Of a stretch of DNA of 31,020 nucleotides, positions 8,038-15,757 are shown in pieces. Within the stretch, counting starts at the first letter, position 1, and each line of letters begins with the position of its first letter. The notes below the pieces were generated by a model that made no database searches, was not told the DNA's origin, and worked only from the letters and a program-made list of their open reading frames with translations. The DNA lies in contig DNTA01000024.1 in the NCBI GenBank assembly GCA_003500135.1, positions 1 through 31,020 on the forward strand, written 5' to 3'. Position numbers and translations under genes: made by a program. This DNA is from Cytophagales bacterium (lineage in GTDB: Bacteria > Bacteroidota > Bacteroidia > Cytophagales > Cyclobacteriaceae).

Positions 8038-8829
8038 TTATTTGGTCTCTCTTGCCGGAAGCCCTTCTCTTTGCAACAGGTTTCCTATTTCCGTTAATAA
8101 GGTCAACTTGCCTCCATAGGTTTTTTGTAACAGTTCCGAGGTAAATACCTCAGTGACCGGGCCGCTTGCTACCAATCTGGTATTCAGCAATAAAATCCAC
8201 TCGAAGTATTTTATTGCCGATTGCAGGTCGTGATGTACCACGACGACAGTTTTCCCTTTACCGGTCATTTCGTGCAGCAGGTCTATGATCGCATTTTCTG
8301 TGGCGGCATCCACCCCGGCAAACGGTTCGTCCATGAAATACAGATCAGCATGTTGCGCAAGGGCACGGGCCAGGAATACGCGTTGTTGCTGACCACCGGA
8401 GAGCTCGGATATCTGTCGTTTACTGAATTTTTCCATGCCTACCTTTTGCAGGGCATCCATGGCGAGCTCTCTGTCTGCTTTGCGAATTCTTTTAAACATT
8501 CCGGCATCAGAATATCGGCCCATTAAAACCACATCAAATACAGAGGCAGGAAAGTCCCAGTCAACAGAGCCTCGTTGTGGAACATAACTTACCCGCTTCC
8601 TGACTTCATCGAGCGGTTTATCGAATATTTTGCTGTAGCCGCTACTTGGCTTGATCAATCCCATAATAGTTTTGATCAACGTTGACTTACCGGCACCATT
8701 CGGACCAATAATGCCTGTTAAGGAACCGGCCGGTATGGTAAGGTCGATGTCCCAAAGAACAGGTTTTTTGTGATAGGTAACAGTAAGGTCGTGTATTTCC
8801 AGTACCGGGTTTTTTGCTTCTTTAATCAT
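8038..8829 (-). CDS. Metal ABC transporter ATP-binding protein
   Basis: A 263-residue ABC ATPase that powers the metal permeases on the cytoplasmic side. Walker A is GPNGAGKST (42-50), the ABC signature is LSGGQQQR (143-150), Walker B is LYFMDEPFAG (163-172), and the switch histidine is in VVHHDL. All catalytic elements are intact. It has one base between its stop and the ATG of the permease-DtxR fusion and starts 6 bases after the binding-protein gene, so it is within a tight operon. Closest functional class by motifs and context: ZnuC/TroB/MntB-type. Confidence 0.93.
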   Translation of the reverse strand: MIKEAKNPVLEIHDLTVTYHKKPVLWDIDLTIPAGSLTGIIGPNGAGKSTLIKTIMGLIKPSSGYSKIFDKPLDEVRKRVSYVPQRGSVDWDFPASVFDVVLMGRYSDAGMFKRIRKADRELAMDALQKVGMEKFSKRQISELSGGQQQRVFLARALAQHADLYFMDEPFAGVDAATENAIIDLLHEMTGKGKTVVVVHHDLQSAIKYFEWILLLNTRLVASGPVTEVFTSELLQKTYGGKLTLLTEIGNLLQREGLPARETK

Positions 8830-8835
8830 AATCCA

Positions 8836-9759
8836 TCATCTTAAGGCCTCAACAATAGTGGTGACATTGTGTCGTACCATGCCCACATAATTTCCTTCAG
8901 GTGTTCCCGATTCCCCCATTGCATCGGAAAACAGGCTGCCACCAATTTTTACTTCATGGCCTTTTTCCCGGCAACCTTCAATCACCGCCCTTAGCGCTTT
9001 ATCAGAAACTGAAGTTTCCACAAAAACTGCCTTTATTTTTTTTTCAATAATAAAATTAACCAATCTGATCACATCCTGAAGTCCTATATCGGATAGGGTA
9101 GAAATGCCCTGGAGGCCCCTTACATCTATACCGTAAGCCTCGCCAAAATATCCGAAGGCATCATGTGCAGTGATCATAATGCGTTGTCCTTCCGGGATTT
9201 TTTTCAACTCGGAAGCCACCCATTGATCGAGCGAATCCAATGCGCTCAGGTAGGTTTTCATATTTTGCTCGTAATAAGCCGTATTCAAGGTATCTGCTTC
9301 AGCCAACACTTCCCCCGCATAACGAACAGCCTGCGACCAAAGTTCCACATCAAACCAAATATGTGGATCGGGAGCATTTTCATAAGTGTCGCTTTGCCGT
9401 ATGCCAGATGTCTTCAGCCCGTCAGCAACAGCATATACCTGCTTGGTCCTTTTTAACTTTTCCAGTATTTCACCCATCTTTCCTTCAAGGTGAAGGCCGT
9501 TGTAGAAGATCATATCCGCATCGCTCATCAGGGTAAGGTCTCCTTGTGTAGCTTTGTATAGGTGAGGATCTACACCAGGCCCCATTAATGTATTTACTTC
9601 AACACTATCTCCCGATATTTGCTTTAAGGCATCGCCAATCATGCCGGTGGTAGCTACAACTTTTAACTTCCCTTTATTTTTTTCGGCTTTCGGTTGACAG
9701 GAAAAAAACAATAAAGAAATGATTAAAATGTTTATAAAATACTTTAAGAAAAAGGTCAT
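8836..9759 (-). CDS. Metal-binding lipoprotein of ABC transporter (TroA/ZnuA family)
   Basis: Solute-binding protein that captures a divalent metal outside the inner membrane. I choose the ATG at 9759 (307 residues); an in-frame ATG at 9789 adds ten residues but would sit inside the regulator gene and spoil the signal peptide. From 9759 the chain starts with a hydrophobic signal ending FFSC, so Cys21 is the probable lipidation site. Metal ligands by family motif (numbering from 9759): His66 in DPHLYK, His133 in DPHIWF, His199 in TAHDAFGYF, Asp279 in LFSDAMG. A His-His-His-Asp set resembles TroA and zinc binders more than the Glu-containing manganese set. The metal therefore remains uncertain. 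Confidence 0.9.
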   Translation of the reverse strand: MTFFLKYFINILIISLLFFSCQPKAEKNKGKLKVVATTGMIGDALKQISGDSVEVNTLMGPGVDPHLYKATQGDLTLMSDADMIFYNGLHLEGKMGEILEKLKRTKQVYAVADGLKTSGIRQSDTYENAPDPHIWFDVELWSQAVRYAGEVLAEADTLNTAYYEQNMKTYLSALDSLDQWVASELKKIPEGQRIMITAHDAFGYFGEAYGIDVRGLQGISTLSDIGLQDVIRLVNFIIEKKIKAVFVETSVSDKALRAVIEGCREKGHEVKIGGSLFSDAMGESGTPEGNYVGMVRHNVTTIVEALR

Positions 9760-9772
9760 ATTGTATTGTTTA

Positions 9773-10444
9773 TCAGTTTTTTGAAACATATAAATTACTA
9801 GCCACCTGAGCTGAAATATATAGCTCCTTTTTGTCGTTCAGGCAAATTTTCATGCTGTCGTCAAACTCCACTTTTTCCATTACGCGTATATTCGCACCGA
9901 GCTGTATATCCAATTTATCGAGGTACTGCAAAAATGAAGAGGAGGTGTCCTTCACGGCAAGAAAGTCACCTGATTCACCATCGTGCAAATCGGATAGGGG
10001 TTTCCTTGGTCTTGTTGATACTGAACCATTTTCGTCAGGTATAGGATCGCCATGTGGATCGTGTTTGGGAAAGCCCAGAAACTCGTCGAGCCGACGGATT
10101 AGCAGGGGTGACCTGATATGCTCCAATTGTTCCGCAATTTCATGTACTTCGTCCCAGTTGAAGTTTAATTTCTCAACCAAAAAGACCTCCCACAACCTGT
10201 GTTTTCTTATCACCTTCAATGCGAGCTTTATTCCTTCAGGGGAAATATTGGCTCCCTGGTATTTTTCATATTGAAGCAGCTTTTTTCTCGCCAGTCTTTT
10301 GACCATATCACTTGCAGAAGCAGGTTTTGTTTGCAGTCTGTCCGATATGGCATTGGTGGAAACAGCCTGGGTTCCGCCAACCGATAAATGGTATATGGCC
10401 TTTAAGTAATTTTCCTCGGTAAAACTTAATTCCGTTTGTGGCAT
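9773..10444 (-). CDS. DtxR/MntR-family metal-dependent transcriptional regulator
   Basis: A 223-residue repressor, first gene of the metal uptake operon. Residues 1-70 are the winged helix, 75-140 the metal-binding/dimerisation domain, and about 148-223 an FeoA/SH3-like domain, which is the full DtxR/IdeR layout. Candidate metal ligands are His82 and Glu86 (KHRLWE) and Glu105, Glu108 and His109 (HEIAEQLEHI). The cysteine used by DtxR itself at this site is Glu here, as in MntR/TroR-like proteins. It probably represses its own operon when metal is plentiful: a palindrome adjoins the -7 element upstream. Its 3' end is 13 bases before the chosen start of the binding-protein gene. Confidence 0.92.
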   Translation of the reverse strand: MPQTELSFTEENYLKAIYHLSVGGTQAVSTNAISDRLQTKPASASDMVKRLARKKLLQYEKYQGANISPEGIKLALKVIRKHRLWEVFLVEKLNFNWDEVHEIAEQLEHIRSPLLIRRLDEFLGFPKHDPHGDPIPDENGSVSTRPRKPLSDLHDGESGDFLAVKDTSSSFLQYLDKLDIQLGANIRVMEKVEFDDSMKICLNDKKELYISAQVASNLYVSKN

Positions 10445-10500
10445 ACTATTATTAAACCTGTTTTAGTTAATCCTTTGAAGACCTTGTTTGATTTCATATA

Positions 10501-10508
10501 CAAAGGTA
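10501..10508 (-). promoter_or_regulatory. -7 promoter element of the metal uptake operon
   Basis: On the minus strand it reads TACCTTTG, an exact match to the Bacteroidota -7 consensus TAnnTTTG, about 57 bases upstream of the regulator's ATG. No clear TTTG -33 box is present at the usual distance; that position is occupied by the edge of the palindrome at 10513-10532. Confidence 0.6.
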
Positions 10509-10512
10509 TCCT

Positions 10513-10532
10513 ATTTTAGATGATCCTAAAAT
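10513..10532. promoter_or_regulatory. Candidate DtxR/MntR operator (20-base palindrome)
   Basis: Perfect 7-base arms ATTTTAG (10513-10519) and CTAAAAT (10526-10532) around a 6-base centre. The size and the TTAG...CTAA shape resemble DtxR-family operators. It begins 4 bases upstream of the -7 element, filling the -7/-33 spacer, where a bound repressor would block RNA polymerase. Binding by the adjacent regulator is an inference. Confidence 0.6.
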
Positions 10533-10600
10533 TATTTTTACAAATTACTAAATAACGAATTACAGATTAAGTAGTTGTCCTGAGAATAATGTTTTGCACC

Positions 10601-11728
10601 TCAATCAAGTGAGGAAAGTTCATCCAGGGCTTTAAGTAATTTTCCGGCTTCTTTATCCCAGAAAACATCATTTCCGGGCCGGGTAATATAAAAGTCTGTG
10701 TTATCCATTTCACGAAGGAGTGAAGCTGGTGGGTGGTTATAATCGATGAACAAAGCAGCGGGATAAGGAGTGCATATTTCTTCCCAGGCAGGGTTTTTAG
10801 TGATGATCATGGGTTTTTGCAAGGCCAGGCATTCATAAAGTTTTGTGGGGATGCGATTTTGAAGCGCCTTGTCCAGTTGATAAGGCAATAAAACGACATC
10901 TGATGCCATTATGGCCTCAGTGATTTCCCGGTGCGGAATCGCTTCAAGGCTTCCACAATATTCCACGAAAGGAAGGCCAGCGCTGGCTTCGTGCAATTGG
11001 TCATGAAGTTTTTTAATATGACATAAACCTATGATTTTTAAACAGATAGATGAGTCCTGTTGATGTAAAAATTTAGCTAAATTGATAGCCTGCCAAATGC
11101 CGTAATTGGCGGCAATGGTGCCGGTATACAGAAACTTTCTCAGGAATTGGCTTCTGGTTTGGGGCAATTGATCTTTTCGTAAAAAATCACTAAGCTGGGC
11201 TTTATTTTCAATTATGGTTGTTTTATTGGTTGGAATAAAGCTCATTTCTTTGGTGTAGCACTTTTCAGCGAGGAAAAAGTGGTCAAACATATGGCTGAGC
11301 GCTTTTTCACGTAGCCTTATGAGATAGGCCAAGGGCTTTTGCCATTGAGAATAATGCCTGGTGTATAAGATATTGCGATAGTAATTCTCCTGAATATCAT
11401 ACACGATTTTGGCGCCAAATAATATTTTGATTGCAATCGTAATTTCCAGTAATTCATGGGTGTTACATATGATTATTTCAGGCTTTACTTTAAATAGTTT
11501 TAAAAGAATGGTTATCGGAATTATTAGTCTTTGGATTGAAAGTCGCGCAACTGGTTGAATGGAGTGAAATTTAATGTGGGACCTGGCCGGTGACTTTTTT
11601 GCTGAAAAGCCTATGATATTAATGTCATATTTATTTGTTTCGGTCATTGTTGTCGCCATTTTCAAAAAGGCCCTGGGCTCTTGAAGTGGTTTAAGTGTGG
11701 AAATAATGGCGATTCTGGTTTTTGACAT
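10601..11728 (-). CDS. Glycosyltransferase, GT4-like (GT-B fold)
   Basis: A 375-residue predicted cytoplasmic glycosyltransferase. The N-terminal half has the Rossmann-like start RIAIISTLKPLQEPRAF and a segment KPEIIICNTHELLEI typical of family-4-like enzymes. The C-terminal half carries LYTGTIAANYGIWQAI and the donor-site region VVLLPYQLDKALQNRIPTKLYECLALQKP, where the glutamate of the E-x7-E region is represented by LYECLA. Sugar and acceptor are unknown. The gene is monocistronic, appears more AT-rich than its neighbours and has no other polysaccharide genes nearby, so it may be a later arrival. It is divergent from dapD with 38 bases between. Confidence 0.82.
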   Translation of the reverse strand: MSKTRIAIISTLKPLQEPRAFLKMATTMTETNKYDINIIGFSAKKSPARSHIKFHSIQPVARLSIQRLIIPITILLKLFKVKPEIIICNTHELLEITIAIKILFGAKIVYDIQENYYRNILYTRHYSQWQKPLAYLIRLREKALSHMFDHFFLAEKCYTKEMSFIPTNKTTIIENKAQLSDFLRKDQLPQTRSQFLRKFLYTGTIAANYGIWQAINLAKFLHQQDSSICLKIIGLCHIKKLHDQLHEASAGLPFVEYCGSLEAIPHREITEAIMASDVVLLPYQLDKALQNRIPTKLYECLALQKPMIITKNPAWEEICTPYPAALFIDYNHPPASLLREMDNTDFYITRPGNDVFWDKEAGKLLKALDELSSLD

Positions 11729-11766
11729 AGTAGCTTAATAATCGACCAAAAATACAACAGCAGTTA

Positions 11767-12579
11767 ATGGAATTAAAAGAAATAATTGAAAAGGCTTGGG
11801 ATGATCGCTCGCTGATCCAGGACAAGGAAGTTCAGATTGCGGTGAAGACCATCATTGATGAACTGGACATGGGTACTACCCGGGTAGCTGAACCTTCAGG
11901 GGATGGCTGGAAAGTGAACCACTGGGTAAAGAAGGCCGTGATCCTTTATTTTCCGATACAAAAAATGCAGGCTATTGAGGTAGGGCCTTTTGAGTTTCAT
12001 GATAAAATGAAACTTAAAACAGGTTATGCCAAAAAAGGTATTCGTGTTGTACCTCATGCCATTGCAAGGTATGGCGCTTACATCAGCAAAGGTGTGGTAA
12101 TGATGCCGTCGTATATCAATATCGGGGCCTATGTGGATGAAGGTACAATGGTGGACACCTGGGCTACTGTTGGTAGTTGTGCGCAAATAGGAAAAGATGT
12201 GCACCTGAGCGGTGGAGTTGGCGTTGGAGGAGTATTAGAGCCTGTTCAGGCCGCGCCGGTGATTATTGAAGATGGCGCCTTTATTGGTTCGCGATGTATA
12301 CTCGTTGAAGGCGTTCGCATTGGTAAGGAAGCGGTATTGGGCGCAAATGTTACCTTGACGGCCAGCAGCAAAATTATAGATGTAACAGGTGATGAACCTG
12401 TAGAATACGAAGGAGAGGTACCTCCAAGATCCGTTGTGATCCCGGGTAGTATTCCGAAAGAATTTCCGGCGGGTACTTATTATGTGAATGCCGCTTTGAT
12501 CATTGGAAAGAGAAAAGAAAGTACCGATAAAAAGACTTCGCTGAATGAAGCCCTCAGGGGGAATAACGTTTCCGTTTGA
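11767..12579 (+). CDS. dapD: 2,3,4,5-tetrahydropyridine-2,6-dicarboxylate N-succinyltransferase
   Basis: Fourth-stage enzyme of the succinylase branch of lysine/diaminopimelate synthesis: transfers succinyl from succinyl-CoA to tetrahydrodipicolinate in the cytoplasm. The 270-residue length matches DapD. Residues 1-95 are the helical N-terminal domain (LKEIIEKAWDDRSLI). Residues about 100-240 form a left-handed beta helix of hexapeptide repeats, with the family segments MMPSYINIGAYVDEGTMVDTW split across two coils and GGVGVGGVLEPVQAAPVIIED, also split. The gene is a single cistron followed by a strong terminator. No other lysine gene is in the window. Confidence 0.96.
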   Translation: MELKEIIEKAWDDRSLIQDKEVQIAVKTIIDELDMGTTRVAEPSGDGWKVNHWVKKAVILYFPIQKMQAIEVGPFEFHDKMKLKTGYAKKGIRVVPHAIARYGAYISKGVVMMPSYINIGAYVDEGTMVDTWATVGSCAQIGKDVHLSGGVGVGGVLEPVQAAPVIIEDGAFIGSRCILVEGVRIGKEAVLGANVTLTASSKIIDVTGDEPVEYEGEVPPRSVVIPGSIPKEFPAGTYYVNAALIIGKRKESTDKKTSLNEALRGNNVSV

Positions 12580-12603
12580 TCCAGAAATTACATGGATATA
12601 TCG

Positions 12604-12628
12604 AAACCCACCTTGTGTGGGTTTTTTT
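12604..12628 (+). terminator. Rho-independent terminator after dapD
   Basis: Stem AAACCCAC (12604-12611) / GTGGGTTT (12617-12624), perfect over 8 bases with a 5-base loop, running into an uninterrupted T-run of seven. It lies 24 bases beyond the dapD stop. Confidence 0.9.
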
Positions 12629-12672
12629 ATTTCTAAAATAGAAAGATATTTGTATTTGTAAACACGAATAAT

Positions 12673-13272
12673 ATGCATAAACACTTTTATCAATTGGCTG
12701 TACTGGCACTATTGTTTTTGGTATCCTGTGGTGGGGAAGAATCGGTAATGGGCGACAGGGAATTCGAACGTGGTAATTATCAGGAGGCCATTGAGCTTTA
12801 CAATGAGTATTTAAAGCTACATCCAAAGCACCTTAAAACCTTGTATAACAGGGGTAGAAGTTATGAGGCGCTTGGTCAAATGGAAAAGGCTGTGGCCGAC
12901 TACAATAAAGTACTTGAAATCGATGAGGAGTATCCAAGCGCCTTGATGAGCATGGGTGAATACTACTATGACCAGGCAGAATTTGAAGACGCCTTCCTGA
13001 TGTTTGACAAAGCCGTTGAATTTGCTCCCAACGATGCCATGACCTATCTCCTGAGAGGGAGGGCATACTTTAAACAGGGAGAAACTCAGGATGCCCTGAA
13101 CGACTATAATAAAGCAATCAATATCAACCCCGACCTGGGAGAGGCTTATTATTTTCGCGCTGCAGTATATTTAACATTAAAGCGAAACAGATCGGCATGT
13201 AACGATTTTGAAAAGGCAATTAACCTCGGTGTTGAAGAGGCAAAAAAAGCTAAAAGCAAATATTGTAGATAG
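12673..13272 (+). CDS. Tetratricopeptide-repeat lipoprotein
   Basis: A 199-residue predicted lipoprotein. The signal peptide ends LFLVSCGG, with Cys19 as the lipidation site, so the protein is anchored in a membrane facing the periplasm or outside. The remainder is made almost wholly of TPR units, about four to five, for example FERGNYQEAIELYNEYLKLHP and KAVADYNKVLEIDEEYPSAL, a scaffold for protein-protein contacts. The partner is unknown. The gene is flanked by terminators on both sides and so is transcribed alone. Confidence 0.88.
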   Translation: MHKHFYQLAVLALLFLVSCGGEESVMGDREFERGNYQEAIELYNEYLKLHPKHLKTLYNRGRSYEALGQMEKAVADYNKVLEIDEEYPSALMSMGEYYYDQAEFEDAFLMFDKAVEFAPNDAMTYLLRGRAYFKQGETQDALNDYNKAININPDLGEAYYFRAAVYLTLKRNRSACNDFEKAINLGVEEAKKAKSKYCR

Positions 13273-13291
13273 ATCATAAGACATGCATACG

Positions 13292-13325
13292 AAAAAAGCC
13301 TTCCTAAAAAATGAAAGGCTTTTTT
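13292..13325. terminator. Bidirectional terminator between TPR lipoprotein and isochorismate synthase genes
   Basis: Stem AAAAAAGCCTT (13292-13302) / AAGGCTTTTTT (13315-13325), with a 12-base loop. The A-run on one arm and T-run on the other let it work in both directions, which suits the convergent genes on either side. Its right arm overlaps the stop codon of the isochorismate synthase gene. Confidence 0.8.
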
Positions 13326-14517
13326 ATGTCTCAATACAGTTGAGCAGTGTGTTCATTTTCATTTCAGTTTCCTGCCACTCCATTTCCGGATCGGAGTCAA
13401 TGGTTATGCCGGCCCCTGCGAAAAACGTAGCTTCATTTCTGTGTAACTCCATACATCTCAGGTTTACAAAAAGCTGTGTATCTTCCTGCATATTTACCGG
13501 GCCGAGGTACCCGCTGAAATATTTTCTGTCCAGTGACTCTTCCTCATCAATAAATTGACTTGCAGCTTCTTTGGGCATCCCGCATATAGCTGAAGTCGGG
13601 TGTAGCAGTTCCAGCATTACACTGCCCAGCTGAGAAAAGTTCACTTCATTCATGTTGACATAAAAGTCTGTTTTGAGGTGGATCAGGTTACCTGCTTTAA
13701 CGGTTTTAGGCCCTGATTCCGCAAACTCGCGCAGACGTATCTTTTTAAAGCAATTTATTATGTATCTGCTTACAAATGCCTGTTCCTCAATATCTTTTTG
13801 CTTCCATGCCGCATCACTTAATCGCATTCCGGGTTCGTAAGCCTGTGTACCAGCCAGCGCCGTGGTATAAAATGTCAGGTCAGGACTGATGCCGATCAGA
13901 TGCTCCGGAGTAGCGCCGATCCAAGTGCCTGTTTCAGGAAGGGAAATAACCGATACAAAGGCATTTGGGTATTTTTCAGACAAGTTGTCGAACAGGTTCA
14001 ACACATCAAATTCCTGCGGTAACTGCCTGTTCTTTGCCCTTGCCGCCACCACTTTGTCAAATCTCTTATCTCTTATGGCGTCAATTGATTTTTGAACATA
14101 CTGTATAAAATGTGATTTCTCTATCCTGCTAATACCCTGCTGACCGACATGCCATCCTGGTTTTTTATCATTATCTTCTTCCTGTGTTTCCACCTGCTGT
14201 AAAAATTCATCTGCCACATACTGTTTTGAAGGATGGATGATTATTTTTTCAGGGCCTTCCTGAGATTCCTGAATATGCAGATCTGCATGGATAAAACGAT
14301 CATTGTTTTTAGGATTTTTTTGATACGGGCAAAATAAAACCCCGGAAGGCAGTTGCTCCAAAGCGCTTTCCGGATTCCGACTACCGTCAAAGTCAATTAT
14401 TAAATGCTTCTCATTGCTATGGGGAAGTCTCCATATGGCCAATCCATAGCCATCGTCAAGCGCCCTCTTCACAATTTTTCGGGATTGTATTGCAATCGTC
14501 CCTTTTTCCTGCTCCAT
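13324..14517 (-). CDS. menF: Isochorismate synthase (chorismate-binding family)
   Basis: Converts chorismate to isochorismate, the first committed step of menaquinone synthesis. The 397-residue chain carries the chorismate-binding domain in its C-terminal 260 residues, with GTWIGATPEHLI, GTQAYEPG, HPTSAICGMPKEAA and ELHRNEATFFAGAGIT, all recognisable family blocks. The N-terminal part is variable, as usual. A hotdog thioesterase gene lies one base upstream and fits a later step of the same pathway, which favours menaquinone over siderophore synthesis. Symbol given by role; EntC-like or DhbC-like naming would be equally defensible from sequence alone. Confidence 0.88.
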   Translation of the reverse strand: MEQEKGTIAIQSRKIVKRALDDGYGLAIWRLPHSNEKHLIIDFDGSRNPESALEQLPSGVLFCPYQKNPKNNDRFIHADLHIQESQEGPEKIIIHPSKQYVADEFLQQVETQEEDNDKKPGWHVGQQGISRIEKSHFIQYVQKSIDAIRDKRFDKVVAARAKNRQLPQEFDVLNLFDNLSEKYPNAFVSVISLPETGTWIGATPEHLIGISPDLTFYTTALAGTQAYEPGMRLSDAAWKQKDIEEQAFVSRYIINCFKKIRLREFAESGPKTVKAGNLIHLKTDFYVNMNEVNFSQLGSVMLELLHPTSAICGMPKEAASQFIDEEESLDRKYFSGYLGPVNMQEDTQLFVNLRCMELHRNEATFFAGAGITIDSDPEMEWQETEMKMNTLLNCIET

Positions 14518-14518
14518 G

Positions 14519-14947
14519 CTATTGTTTTTTCTTCATTACCGCTACGGTCAACCGGCTTATGCAAATAAGTTTATCATCTGCATTAGTGATACGCGTTTCC
14601 CAAATCTGGGTTGTTTTACCCAGGTGGATCGGTCGGGTAGTACCAAAAACGTAGCCGTCGCCTTCCTTCATGCTTCTAATGTGATTGGCGTTGATTTCCA
14701 GGCCCACACAATAAAACTTATTATTATCGACTGAAATATTGGCCGCTACGCTGCCCAATGTTTCTGATAATACCACCGATGCCCCACCATGCAACATTCT
14801 GAGGGGTTGAACTGTTCGATGATCAACAGGCATTTTTGCGGAAATATAATTGTCACCTAAATCAGTGTATTCAATGCCTAAATGGTCCACCATGGTATTT
14901 TGGCTCATAGCCTGGATATCCTGGAGGGTTACGCCGGGTTGAAACAT
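14519..14947 (-). CDS. Hotdog-fold thioesterase, probable 1,4-dihydroxy-2-naphthoyl-CoA hydrolase
   Basis: A 142-residue PaaI-type thioesterase. The start chosen is the ATG at 14947 (MFQPGVTL); an in-frame TTG at 14956 would add three residues. The active-site segment LRMLHGGASVVLSETLGSVAA matches the ComA2/MenI subgroup, in which a glutamate on the central helix is catalytic, here the Glu of LSETLG. One base separates it from the isochorismate synthase gene, so the pair is an operon. The best guess is hydrolysis of dihydroxynaphthoyl-CoA in menaquinone synthesis (MenI role). This is inference from subgroup and context, not proof. Confidence 0.85.
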   Translation of the reverse strand: MFQPGVTLQDIQAMSQNTMVDHLGIEYTDLGDNYISAKMPVDHRTVQPLRMLHGGASVVLSETLGSVAANISVDNNKFYCVGLEINANHIRSMKEGDGYVFGTTRPIHLGKTTQIWETRITNADDKLICISRLTVAVMKKKQ

Positions 14948-15000
14948 AGTTTGCAAAAAATAGCTTTTTAAAACATATTTGAGGCAAAATAAGATAAAAA

Positions 15001-15636
15001 TTGAAACCTAAAAAAATTTACGTCATCAGACACGGCCAGACAGAGTACAACAGAAAAGGCGTTGTACAGGGCAGGGGCATTAATGCCGAGCTAAACGAAC
15101 TGGGCCGAAAACAAGCCAGGGCTTTTTATGAAAAATATAAAAAAGTCGATTTTAAGAAAGTGTATACCTCTAGTTTAAAACGATCTATTCAGTCTGTCCA
15201 GGGTTTTCTGGAAGATGATATTCCACACGAGAAAATGCCGGGCCTGGATGAGATCAGCTGGGGTGACTCAGAAGGAAAACCTTTTGATGATTACCTGAAC
15301 AACAAATATGTTGAAATAGTACAGGCCTGGAGAGATGGCGATATTCATCGGAGAATGACTGGAGGTGAAAGTCCGTTAGATGTTCAGAAAAGGCAGGAGG
15401 AGGCTATGGAATACATTCTTACCCAAGATCACGAAGACCCGGTACTGATTTGCATGCATGGGCGAGCGATGCGTATTTTGCTTTCATGGCTTACCAATAC
15501 GCACCTTAAAGAAATGGATAATTTCGAACATAACAACCTGGGGCTTTATCGGCTGCATTATCATAAAGGAGATATACAAATTGAATCCAGAAACGACGTA
15601 GAACATCTAAACGGATTGATTCATGAAATTCAATGA
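15001..15636 (+). CDS. Histidine phosphatase superfamily protein (phosphoglycerate-mutase-like)
   Basis: A 211-residue member of the branch-1 histidine phosphatases. The RHG motif is at 10-12 (VIRHGQTEYN), with His11 as the phosphate acceptor, and the second histidine lies in LICMHGRAMRIL. The start is TTG at 15001: an in-frame TAA three bases upstream excludes any earlier start, and the catalytic motif follows at residue 10. Probable small-molecule phosphatase (CobC, sugar-phosphate or similar); substrate unknown. Its last 14 bases overlap a small membrane-protein gene, and that gene overlaps the symporter gene, so the three form one transcript. Confidence 0.9.
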   Translation: MKPKKIYVIRHGQTEYNRKGVVQGRGINAELNELGRKQARAFYEKYKKVDFKKVYTSSLKRSIQSVQGFLEDDIPHEKMPGLDEISWGDSEGKPFDDYLNNKYVEIVQAWRDGDIHRRMTGGESPLDVQKRQEEAMEYILTQDHEDPVLICMHGRAMRILLSWLTNTHLKEMDNFEHNNLGLYRLHYHKGDIQIESRNDVEHLNGLIHEIQ

Positions 15637-15757
15637 TGAGGATGCCGGGGACCTGCCACCATTTTTTAAAAAATGGAACTACCTGTATGCATTTGTAATT
15701 GGCCATTTGATTTATCTCATCCTCTTGTTTTATCTTTTCACCAAAGCTTTTGAATGA
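15623..15757 (+). CDS. 44-residue single-helix membrane protein, symporter-associated
   Basis: A short gene that overlaps the phosphatase gene by 14 bases at its start and the symporter gene by 4 bases (ATGA) at its end. The product is 44 residues: an acidic N-terminus (DEDAGD), then LPPFFKKWNYLYAF, then one hydrophobic helix at about 20-40 (VIGHLIYLILLFYLF), and a short polar tail. The tight overlap, the sensible membrane topology (a KKW belt just before the helix) and the pairing with a sodium:solute symporter argue that it is real and may be a small subunit of the transporter. I recall similar mini-proteins before symporters in other Bacteroidota, but could not check. It is shorter than, and not obviously homologous to, DUF4212 small subunits. 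Confidence 0.75.
   Translation: MKFNDEDAGDLPPFFKKWNYLYAFVIGHLIYLILLFYLFTKAFE

Noticed and set aside
10599-10614. CCTCA/TGAGG hairpin at the end of the glycosyltransferase gene as a terminator
   Set aside because: Five-base stem without a T-run on the minus strand.
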